NCBI RefSeq assembly: GCF_007570865.1
Contig: NZ_VLPS01000001.1
Span: forward strand, 372,001-436,000
Direction: 5' to 3'
DNA length: 64,000 nt
DNA from: Atlantibacter subterraneus
Lineage (GTDB): Bacteria; Pseudomonadota; Gammaproteobacteria; Enterobacterales; Enterobacteriaceae
Below are positions 57,401-64,000 of this stretch, piece by piece. The notes beneath the pieces were generated by a model. The model was not told where the DNA came from. It saw nothing but the letters and a program-made list of their open reading frames with translations, and ran no database searches. Numbering within the stretch: the first letter of the stretch is position 1; every line of letters begins with the position of its first letter. Made by a program: the position numbers and the translations under genes.

Positions 57401-58909
57401 ATGACGACAAGCACACCTATGGTGGTGACTTTCCTGGTTTATATCTTTGGCATGATATTGATAGGGTTTATCGCCTGGCGTTCGACCAAAAACTTTGATG
57501 ACTATATCCTCGGCGGACGCCGTCTCGGCAGCTTGGTCACCGCGCTGTCCGCAGGGGCGTCGGATATGTCCGGCTGGCTGCTGATGGGCCTGCCTGGCGC
57601 GATTTTTATCGCCGGGATCTCGGAAAGCTGGATTGCCATCGGCCTGACCGTAGGCGCCTGGATCAACTGGAAGCTGGTGGCCGGGCGTTTGCGCGTTCAC
57701 ACCGAATACAACAATAACGCCCTAACGTTACCGGATTATTTCACCGGGCGTTTTGAAGATAACAGCCGCGTTCTGCGCATCATCTCTGCGGTAGTGATTC
57801 TGGTGTTCTTCACCATCTATTGCGCATCGGGCATTGTGGCCGGCGCACGCCTGTTCGAAAGCACTTTTGGCATGAGCTACGAAACGGCGCTGTGGGCCGG
57901 TGCGGCCGCGACCATTCTGTACACCTTTATCGGCGGTTTCCTGGCGGTGAGCTGGACCGATACCGTGCAGGCCAGCCTGATGATTTTCGCGCTGATCCTG
58001 ACGCCGGTTATCGTGATTTTCGCGGTGGGCGGCCTGGATGATTCGATGGAAGTGATCAAACAGAAAAGCATCGAAAACGTCGATATGCTCAAGGGCCTTA
58101 ACCTGGTGGCGATCATTTCGCTGATGGGCTGGGGGCTGGGCTACTTCGGTCAGCCGCATATCCTGGCGCGCTTTATGGCGGCGGATTCCCATCACACCAT
58201 CGTTAACGCGCGCCGTATCAGCATGACCTGGATGATCCTGTGCCTGGCGGGTGCGGTAGCGGTGGGCTTCTTCGGCATCGCCTACTTTACCAATAACCCG
58301 GCGCTGGCCACCTCGGTCAACCAGAACAGCGAGCGCGTGTTTATTGAACTGGCGCAGATCCTGTTTAACCCGTGGATCGCCGGTATCCTGCTGTCCGCTA
58401 TCCTCGCGGCAGTGATGTCCACTCTGAGCTGTCAGCTGCTGGTGTGCTCCAGCGCCATCACCGAAGATCTGTATAAAGCGTTTTTCCGCAAGCATGCCAG
58501 CCAGCGTGAACTGGTGTGGGTAGGGCGATTAATGGTACTGGTGGTAGCGCTGGTGGCGATTGCCCTGGCAGCGAACCCGGACAACCGCGTACTCGGCCTG
58601 GTCAGCTACGCGTGGGCAGGCTTCGGCGCGGCGTTTGGCCCGGTAGTGCTGCTCTCGGTGATGTGGTCGCGCATGACCCGTAACGGCGCGCTGGTAGGCA
58701 TGATTATCGGTGCGGTAACGGTGATCGTCTGGAAACAGTTCGCCTGGTTTAACCTGTACGAAATCATTCCGGGCTTTATCTTCGCCACACTCGGTATCGT
58801 GGTGGTCAGCCTGATGGGCAAAGCGCCGTCAAAAACTATGATCGAACGCTTTGAAAAGGCGGATGATGTGTATCATTCTCCGGCTCCGTCAAAACTTCAG
58901 GCGCAGTAA
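57401..58909 (+). CDS. putP: PutP, sodium/proline symporter
   Basis: The 502-aa product has twelve to thirteen hydrophobic helices and the SSS-family signatures (FDDYILGGRRLGSLVTALSA; GASDMSGWLLMGLPGAIF; GWGLGYFGQPHILARFMAAD). It imports proline with sodium ions for use by PutA. It is divergent from putA over a 424-base control region. Confidence 0.97.
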   Translation: MTTSTPMVVTFLVYIFGMILIGFIAWRSTKNFDDYILGGRRLGSLVTALSAGASDMSGWLLMGLPGAIFIAGISESWIAIGLTVGAWINWKLVAGRLRVHTEYNNNALTLPDYFTGRFEDNSRVLRIISAVVILVFFTIYCASGIVAGARLFESTFGMSYETALWAGAAATILYTFIGGFLAVSWTDTVQASLMIFALILTPVIVIFAVGGLDDSMEVIKQKSIENVDMLKGLNLVAIISLMGWGLGYFGQPHILARFMAADSHHTIVNARRISMTWMILCLAGAVAVGFFGIAYFTNNPALATSVNQNSERVFIELAQILFNPWIAGILLSAILAAVMSTLSCQLLVCSSAITEDLYKAFFRKHASQRELVWVGRLMVLVVALVAIALAANPDNRVLGLVSYAWAGFGAAFGPVVLLSVMWSRMTRNGALVGMIIGAVTVIVWKQFAWFNLYEIIPGFIFATLGIVVVSLMGKAPSKTMIERFEKADDVYHSPAPSKLQAQ

Positions 58910-58930
58910 TCGATTTAACACCATAATCAA

Positions 58931-58960
58931 ACAGTCAGCCGGGAATTTCCGGCTGACTGT
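58931..58960 (+). terminator. Terminator after putP
   Basis: ACAGTCAGCCGG and CCGGCTGACTGT form a perfect 12-base stem; only a short T stretch follows. Confidence 0.75.
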
Positions 58961-59463
58961 TATGGAGGAAGCGGCGCTAAATTTTTCATTTGCTAACGAT
59001 TAATCCATAAATTTTTTGTATGACTATCCGGTTGAAATAAATCTGTAAAATTTTCCTGTCATAACTGTCACATCAGCAGGCGTGAAGAATCATTGTAGAT
59101 AAGTAAAATATTTGTTGTAGTTATGCTAAATTTTAGTGTAGAGATAAGTTATGCGGTAGTTCCCGGTTGTGAACCCGGATTCACTATGGAGATCGCGGAT
59201 GACAGCGTCCTGTAATGGACAAACCCTTTTTCAACGTTCCACACTCTCACCGGGTGAGCCCTCTCCCGGTAACGCATTCTTCACCATCAATTTTCTCTCT
59301 TTCGCGTTTTTTACCGATGTGTTTGATACGGCGGTTCCCCGACGTGTCACTCTAACCGGCAGTCTATGGCTTAAAAGGAAGCCAAACCTCATATGTTCGT
59401 GCGCATCAACGCGTGCCGTCAGGCATTGCGTAATATGTAAACCAACTATTCAAGGTGCCATCC
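58961..59463. promoter_or_regulatory. Long upstream region of phoH
   Basis: About 500 bases with no supported gene. Near 59043-59071, CTGTAAAATTTTCCTGTCATAACTGTCA shows three CTGT cores, the first and last exactly two 11-base periods apart, as in PhoB boxes, but the middle one is out of register. phoH of E. coli is PhoB-controlled. The open frame within 59169-59540 does not match any family I know. Confidence 0.45.
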
Positions 59464-60252
59464 ATGGGAAGACAAAAAGCAGTGATCAAAGCTCGTCGCG
59501 AAGCAAAACGTGTGCTGAGACGCGACTCACGGAGTCATAAACAACGTGAAGAAGAATCGGTCACCTCGCTTGTGCAGATGAGTGGTGTTGAAGCCATTGG
59601 CATGGCGCGCGATAGTCGCGACGCTTCGCCGATAGTGGCGCGTACTGACGCCCAGGAAAGTTATCTCAACGCCATTGAAAGCAAAAAACTGATATTCGCC
59701 ACCGGCGAAGCCGGATGCGGCAAGACGTTTATCAGTGCGGCGAAAGCCGCGGAGGCCCTGATACATAAGGATGTCGACAGGATTATCGTGACCCGCCCGG
59801 TATTACAGGCCGACGAAGACCTCGGCTTTTTGCCCGGCGACATCTCCGAGAAGTTTGCCCCGTATTTCCGCCCCGTCTACGACGTGCTGGTGAAACGGCT
59901 GGGTGCATCCTTTATGCAGTACTGCCTGCGTCCGGAGATTGGTAAGGTCGAGATCGCGCCCTTTGCCTATATGCGCGGACGGACCTTTGAGAATGCGGTG
60001 GTGATTCTGGACGAGGCTCAGAACGTCACGGCGGCCCAAATGAAAATGTTTTTGACCCGCCTCGGGGAAAACGTCACGGTGATCGTTAATGGCGATATTA
60101 CCCAGTGTGATTTGCCATCCGGTGTTCGCTCGGGATTGAGCGATGCGCTCGAACGTTTTGAAGATGATGAAATGATTAGCGTGGTGCGCTTCGGCAAAGA
60201 TGACTGCGTGCGTTCGGCCCTGTGCCAGCGGACGCTACGCGCGTACGGCTAA
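59464..60252 (+). CDS. phoH: PhoH, phosphate-starvation ATPase
   Basis: From the ATG at 59464 the product is 262 aa, starting MGRQKAVIKARREAKRVLRR. It has Walker A GEAGCGKTFISAAKA, the VTRPVLQADEDLGFLPGD block and Walker B VVILDEAQNVT. It is a P-loop NTPase of the PhoH family with RNA-linked roles proposed. It follows putP without the efeUOB genes found there in E. coli. Confidence 0.96.
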   Translation: MGRQKAVIKARREAKRVLRRDSRSHKQREEESVTSLVQMSGVEAIGMARDSRDASPIVARTDAQESYLNAIESKKLIFATGEAGCGKTFISAAKAAEALIHKDVDRIIVTRPVLQADEDLGFLPGDISEKFAPYFRPVYDVLVKRLGASFMQYCLRPEIGKVEIAPFAYMRGRTFENAVVILDEAQNVTAAQMKMFLTRLGENVTVIVNGDITQCDLPSGVRSGLSDALERFEDDEMISVVRFGKDDCVRSALCQRTLRAYG

Positions 60253-60266
60253 CGTTTCTCCTTGAT

Positions 60267-60302
60267 CAACAAACCCGCGCACGCGCGGGTTTGCTGTTTT
60301 TA
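60267..60302 (+). terminator. Rho-independent terminator after phoH
   Basis: CAAACCCGCGC and GCGCGGGTTTG form an 11-base stem with a short loop, followed by CTGTTTTTA. Confidence 0.85.
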
Positions 60303-60306
60303 GCGG

Positions 60307-61650
60307 TCAGAACAGGGCGGAGACCAGCAGGTAGCTGGCTACGCAGGCGCAGCTCACGCCGATAAGGCCCGGGATAATAAAGCTGTGGTTAAGAATGTAT
60401 TTGCCGATGCGGGTAGTGCCGGAACGGTCAAAGCCGATACAGGCCAGGTCGCTCGGGTAGGTCGGCAGAATAAAGTAGCCATAAGAGGCCGGGAAAAAGG
60501 CAATCAGCATTTTTGGCTCGACGCCCAGCATCAGGCCCATCGGGGCTACCGCCGTTAGCGCCGCCGCCTGGCTGTTCACCAGTTTGGAAACCAGGAACAG
60601 CACCAGCGCATAGGTCCACGGATGGCTTTTCACCACGCCTTCCAGCGCCATTTTCAGTTCATCAAGATGCGCCTGGAAAAAGGTGTCACTCATCCACGCC
60701 ACGCCGAATACCGAGAAAATCGCCACCATCCCGGCTTTGAATACCGCGCCGTTAGAAATCGACGCCGGATTGACTTTACAGACGATCAGCATCACCGCAC
60801 CGGCGATCAGCATCATCATCTGGATCACCAGGTTCATGGAGAGCGGCTTCATCACGCCTTTGACTTCAAACGCCGGACGTAAATCCTGCATTGCGCCAAG
60901 CAGCACCACCACGAGGATCCCGGCAAAGAAAATCCAGGTAGACCACCAGGCCTGTTTCGGGAACACCTGGTTCATCAGGGTTTCGGTGGAGCCGAAGATA
61001 AATTCCCGCTGCTTCGGATCTTTGATTTTTTCCTGGAATTCCGGGTCATTCTCAAGATCTTTACCGCGACGCAGGCTCCACAGCGCGGCAATCAGCACGC
61101 CAAACAGCGATGCTGGCACCGACACTGCTAAAATTTCCAGAATGCCGAATGCCTGGCCCACACCGTGGTTTGCCGCGATGATCGACACCAGCGATACCAC
61201 TGCAACAGAGACCGGGGAGGCGGTGATGGCCATCTGCGAGGCAATAGAGGCAACTGCCATCGGGCGTTCCGGGCGGATGCCTTTTTTCAGCGCGATATCG
61301 GCGATAATCGGGAACATGGTGTAAACCACATGCCCGGTGCCGCACAGGAAAGTCAGGGTCCAGGTAGTGAACGGGGCCAGCAGGGTGATGTGCTGTGGGT
61401 GACGGCGCAGCAGCTTTTCCGCAAACTGCATCATCACGTTCAGCCCGCCCGCCGTTTGCAGCGTGGCGGCGCAGCCGATTACCGCAAGGATGGTCAGCAT
61501 GACATCGACAGGCGGTTTTCCAGGTTCCAGACCGAAAATAAACGTTAATAGAAATAATCCAATGCCGCTAATAAGACCCAACCCCATACCGCCGAAGCGA
61601 GTACCTACCAGCAGGCAGAGAATAATGACGATAAACTCGATGGTGATCAT
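60307..61650 (-). CDS. DcuA/DcuB-family anaerobic C4-dicarboxylate transporter
   Basis: The 447-aa product has ten or more hydrophobic helices and the family blocks EPGKPPVDVMLTILAVIGCA, FLCGTGHVVYTMFPIIADIA, ASPVSVAVVSLVSIIAAN and FILPTYPSDLACIGFDRSGT. It is like DcuB, which exchanges fumarate for succinate in anaerobic growth, but is not at the dcuB or dcuA locus, so it is an extra paralogue. Exact substrate is not shown. It converges on phoH. Confidence 0.9.
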   Translation of the reverse strand: MITIEFIVIILCLLVGTRFGGMGLGLISGIGLFLLTFIFGLEPGKPPVDVMLTILAVIGCAATLQTAGGLNVMMQFAEKLLRRHPQHITLLAPFTTWTLTFLCGTGHVVYTMFPIIADIALKKGIRPERPMAVASIASQMAITASPVSVAVVSLVSIIAANHGVGQAFGILEILAVSVPASLFGVLIAALWSLRRGKDLENDPEFQEKIKDPKQREFIFGSTETLMNQVFPKQAWWSTWIFFAGILVVVLLGAMQDLRPAFEVKGVMKPLSMNLVIQMMMLIAGAVMLIVCKVNPASISNGAVFKAGMVAIFSVFGVAWMSDTFFQAHLDELKMALEGVVKSHPWTYALVLFLVSKLVNSQAAALTAVAPMGLMLGVEPKMLIAFFPASYGYFILPTYPSDLACIGFDRSGTTRIGKYILNHSFIIPGLIGVSCACVASYLLVSALF

Positions 61651-62025
61651 AACAATCCTTGAATGTTTAAACGCGTGAATCGCTTAAGCATTACAAATTG
61701 TAAGTGTACTCATTGAGAGGTAGATCTGATTTGTGGAAAGATAAGATTAATAGTTCGTTTAATTACCTTTTTTTAACATTAAAAATGAAATTAAATAACC
61801 TGTATGACGGCGTTATCGGCAGGGAATATATCAGTGAAATTTGAGATATAGCCGACATAAATAATTGACCCGGGCAGGGTGGCGGTATTTATTGATCTGA
61901 GATAATAAAGACAACTATCAAATAATGATTTTGCCTTACAGCGCATTAATAGCATAAATCGCTGACGATGAGGGAAAGCCGGATAACGAGAGGAGGTGCG
62001 AAACCTCCTCTGTGGCAAAAATTGA
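61651..62025. promoter_or_regulatory. Upstream region of the C4-dicarboxylate transporter
   Basis: These 375 AT-rich bases hold the transporter promoter (minus). No gene is supported. An AGAGGAGGT/ACCTCCTCT hairpin at 61989-62012 sits just after the ftnB stop and may end that transcript, though it lacks a T run on the minus strand. Confidence 0.4.
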
Positions 62026-62523
62026 TCAATGATAAAGATCGATTACGCCGAGCAACTGCTTGTCGGTTTGCTGCATGTTAACACCCGCTTTTTTGGCGCT
62101 GCGGACTTCATCGAGGATAACCTGCAGCAGCGTGCCGTCGACCAGTTCTTCTTTTTTAAACGTCGCTAAAAAGCTGATTGCCGCAGTGTCGTTGGCTGCG
62201 CGCGCCTCGTCGGTCAGGGTCGCCAGCGCCTGGATGCGATGATGGTAGTCCTTAACCATTTGTTCAAACATATCTTCCAGCGTGACGCAATGGCTGCACC
62301 TGGGCTGTTCTTTCAGGAGGGGGGTTGCGCCGCTGTTTTTAATATATTCAAACATGCGCATCATTTGCGTGACGGTATTTTGTGCCTGGTGTCGCAAAAA
62401 TACGGCGGTACCGTTGAGTTCTTGCTGGCTACACCATTCGCTAAGCTGGAGATACATATTTGACGTGTAAAACTCATGATTCATTTGGGCGTTGAGTTTT
62501 TGTACCATTCCGCTAGTGATCAT
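62026..62523 (-). CDS. ftnB: FtnB, ferritin-like protein
   Basis: The 165-aa product matches FtnB: MVQKLNAQMNHEFYTSNMYL, the helix TAVFLRHQAQNTVTQMMRMF and ILDEVRSAKKAGVNMQQTDK. Several ferroxidase positions are altered relative to ferritin A, as is known for FtnB. A CxxC (PRCSHCVTL) between helices is not in the E. coli protein as I recall it. In Salmonella FtnB supports iron-sulfur repair. It lies between the dicarboxylate transporter and araF. Confidence 0.92.
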   Translation of the reverse strand: MITSGMVQKLNAQMNHEFYTSNMYLQLSEWCSQQELNGTAVFLRHQAQNTVTQMMRMFEYIKNSGATPLLKEQPRCSHCVTLEDMFEQMVKDYHHRIQALATLTDEARAANDTAAISFLATFKKEELVDGTLLQVILDEVRSAKKAGVNMQQTDKQLLGVIDLYH

Positions 62524-63229
62524 ATGATGTCCTTATTTCTTCTTGTGACTGAAAGCTTATATCTCGTAAAAGAGGTCGCGATCGATATCTGGCTATTGTG
62601 AGCGCATTACGCAATGAGCGAATGCCCTATTTACTGACTGATTTGTTCCTCATTTTTTACAGGATACGCTCACTATCTCATTAATACACGCGGCTATTCT
62701 GTGATGTTGTTTCGATATTGGAACCTGTCTCGCAATTAATGGAGATGAATGAAATCGGTAATTGCCTGAAATTCCCTGGGTTAGGGTGTTATATTCAGAT
62801 CGTATACAACATTCAAAATCATTTAGCCCTGAAATGAATTCTTGCAAATTCTTCAGGGTTTTCTTATTTACACTCGACAATAAGCAACCCTGGTGAAGAT
62901 CTTGCGGCTCGCTTTTTGAGTTGCCGTCACGGCTCTACTTCATGGCAAGGATTGTCGAGCTATGAATATGGATAATTCAGTTATTGTTAAATTAATCATC
63001 ATACAAATCAGCCAAATTTTATGTTCTTTATCGCTGAATCTATGCACTGTTTTACTGAAATTCTGCGATGTGATTTCGCTCTCCTATGGATAATCAATTT
63101 CCCGCTAATACTATCCGCAGCAATAGCACGTTGAACCTCAGAAAAGCTAATGCGTTGTTTTAAAGCCTTTTAGTAAAGATTTTAATGATTCATTACCCTG
63201 CAAAAAGAAAACTAAAGCTGGAGTTGCTC
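62524..63229. promoter_or_regulatory. Divergent region between ftnB and araF
   Basis: These 706 bases carry promoters for both genes. CTCGACAAT at 62873-62881 and ATTGTCGAG at 62951-62959 bound an 87-base imperfect inverted repeat with further internal pairing. ATGTGATTTCGCTC near 63070 is a CRP-like half-site, fitting known CRP and AraC control of araFGH. A 76-aa minus-strand frame at 62650-62880 has no family match and I do not call it. Confidence 0.45.
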
Positions 63230-64000
63230 ATGCACAAATTTACTAAAGCTCTGGCAGCCATCGGTCTGGCTGCCGTTATGTCACAATCCGCTATCGCAGA
63301 AACCATGAAGCTGGGTTTTCTGGTGAAACAGCCTGAGGAGCCATGGTTCCAGACGGAGTGGAAATTTGCTGATAAAGCCGGCAAGGATTTAGGTTTTGAA
63401 GTGATCAAAATCGCCGTGCCTGACGGTGAGAAAACCCTTAACGCCATCGACAGCCTGGCGGCCAGCGGCGCGAAAGGCTTCGTGATTTGTACGCCAGATC
63501 CGAAACTGGGCTCGGCGATTGTCGCTAAAGCCCGTGGCTACGACATGAAAGTCATCGCCGTGGATGACCAGTTTGTTAACGCCAAAGGCAAGCCAATGGA
63601 TACCGTTCCGCTGGTAATGATGGCGGCGACCAAAATCGGCGAACGCCAGGGCCAGGAACTGTATAAAGAGATGCAGAAACGCGGCTGGGATGTGAAAGAA
63701 ACCGCCGTGATGGCGATTACCGCCAACGAACTGGATACCGCGCGCCGTCGTACCGGCGGTTCCATGGACGCTCTGAAAGCCGCCGGATTCCCGGAAAAAC
63801 AGATCTACCAGGTTCCCACCAAGTCTAACGATATCCCAGGCGCCTTCGACGCCGCTAACTCTATGCTGGTTCAGCATCCGGAAGTAAAACACTGGCTGAT
63901 CGTCGGTATGAACGATAACACCGTGCTGGGCGGCGTACGTGCCACCGAAGGCCAGGGCTTTAAAGCGCCGGACGTGATCGGCATTGGCATCAACGGCGTT
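63230..64000 (+). CDS. araF: AraF, L-arabinose periplasmic binding protein (C-terminus outside window)
   Basis: The first 257 residues are present. It begins with a signal peptide (MHKFTKALAAIGLAAVMSQS, cut after AIA) and continues ETMKLGFLVKQPEEPWFQTE and VIAVDDQFVNAKGKPMDTVP, the well-known AraF sequence. It delivers arabinose to AraGH. GGAG precedes the ATG. S. Typhimurium lacks araFGH, which helps place this genome. Confidence 0.97.
   Translation, partial: MHKFTKALAAIGLAAVMSQSAIAETMKLGFLVKQPEEPWFQTEWKFADKAGKDLGFEVIKIAVPDGEKTLNAIDSLAASGAKGFVICTPDPKLGSAIVAKARGYDMKVIAVDDQFVNAKGKPMDTVPLVMMAATKIGERQGQELYKEMQKRGWDVKETAVMAITANELDTARRRTGGSMDALKAAGFPEKQIYQVPTKSNDIPGAFDAANSMLVQHPEVKHWLIVGMNDNTVLGGVRATEGQGFKAPDVIGIGINGV

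Noticed and set aside
59169..59540. 123-aa frame upstream of and overlapping phoH
   Set aside because: Its end is phoH in the wrong frame, and the upstream part shows no known domain.
62650..62880. 76-aa minus-strand frame upstream of ftnB
   Set aside because: No family match, poor codon pattern, and it starts inside the inverted repeat; conservation data would be needed.
1..64000. CRISPR arrays, rRNA genes or complete prophage
   Set aside because: No regularly spaced repeats, rRNA sequence or phage structural genes were seen; only the integrase and IS3 remnants remain.

Overview
The window comes from an enteric bacterium close to Escherichia, Salmonella and Citrobacter. The chromosomal backbone is nearly all recognisable from E. 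coli or Salmonella: nac-cbl, mtfA, dcm-vsr, yedA/yedI/yodC/dgcQ/yedP/yodD/dsrB/rcsA, the fliE and fliF-fliR flagellar operons, agp-yccJ-wrbA, putA-putP, phoH, ftnB and araF. The mix fits Citrobacter best. Nac and araF point away from S. Typhimurium. The missing rut and efe operons, with a Salmonella-like set of genes between ymdF and putA, point away from E. coli K-12. The species assignment is inference.

Positions 1-13040 are an accessory island ending at the 3' end of a tRNA-Asn gene. On the minus strand are type VI secretion (T6SS) baseplate and sheath genes: tssB, a small gene resembling the TssC N-domain, tssC, tssE and tssF (cut by the window edge). tssE is frameshifted at a run of eight G. 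Across a 640-base AT-rich divergent region lie hcp and vgrG, then an AT-rich cargo set: a DUF4123 chaperone, an unrecognised 538-aa putative effector, an exported putative immunity protein and a PAAR tip protein. After these come a 5' fragment of a second vgrG joined to an IS3-family transposase fragment, a lipoprotein gene, and a decayed P4-type integrase next to the tRNA.

Positions 13040-25900 hold two nearly identical tRNA-Asn genes around a rearranged ynj/ydj group (ynjA, ynjF, ynjE, ynjD, ynjC, ynjB and a ydjX/ydjZ-like gene) and the nitrogen and sulfur regulators nac and cbl. They are followed by mtfA, tRNA-Ser(CGA), an OmpC-family porin and a small membrane protein preceded by a near-perfect CRP site. 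nac has a clear sigma-54 promoter.

Positions 25900-46630 are backbone: yedJ, dcm-vsr, yedA, yedI, yodC, dgcQ, yedP, the sRNA gene dsrA, yodD, dsrB, rcsA, and the flagellar export/motor operon fliFGHIJKLMNOPQR (minus strand) divergent from fliE. Many fli genes overlap by a few bases, which suggests translational coupling.

Positions 46630-64000 hold an SDR dehydrogenase and an HxlR regulator, agp, yccJ, wrbA, ymdF, an EamA transporter coupled to a RutR-type regulator, an LprI-like exported protein, the proline catabolism pair putA/putP with PutA operator motifs between them, phoH, a DcuA/DcuB-type C4-dicarboxylate transporter, ftnB and the 5' part of araF.

The most likely undescribed system is the vgrG-DUF4123-effector-immunity-PAAR module at 4686-10444. 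The tssE homopolymer frameshift and the TssC-like small gene between tssB and tssC are the other points worth checking in the island.
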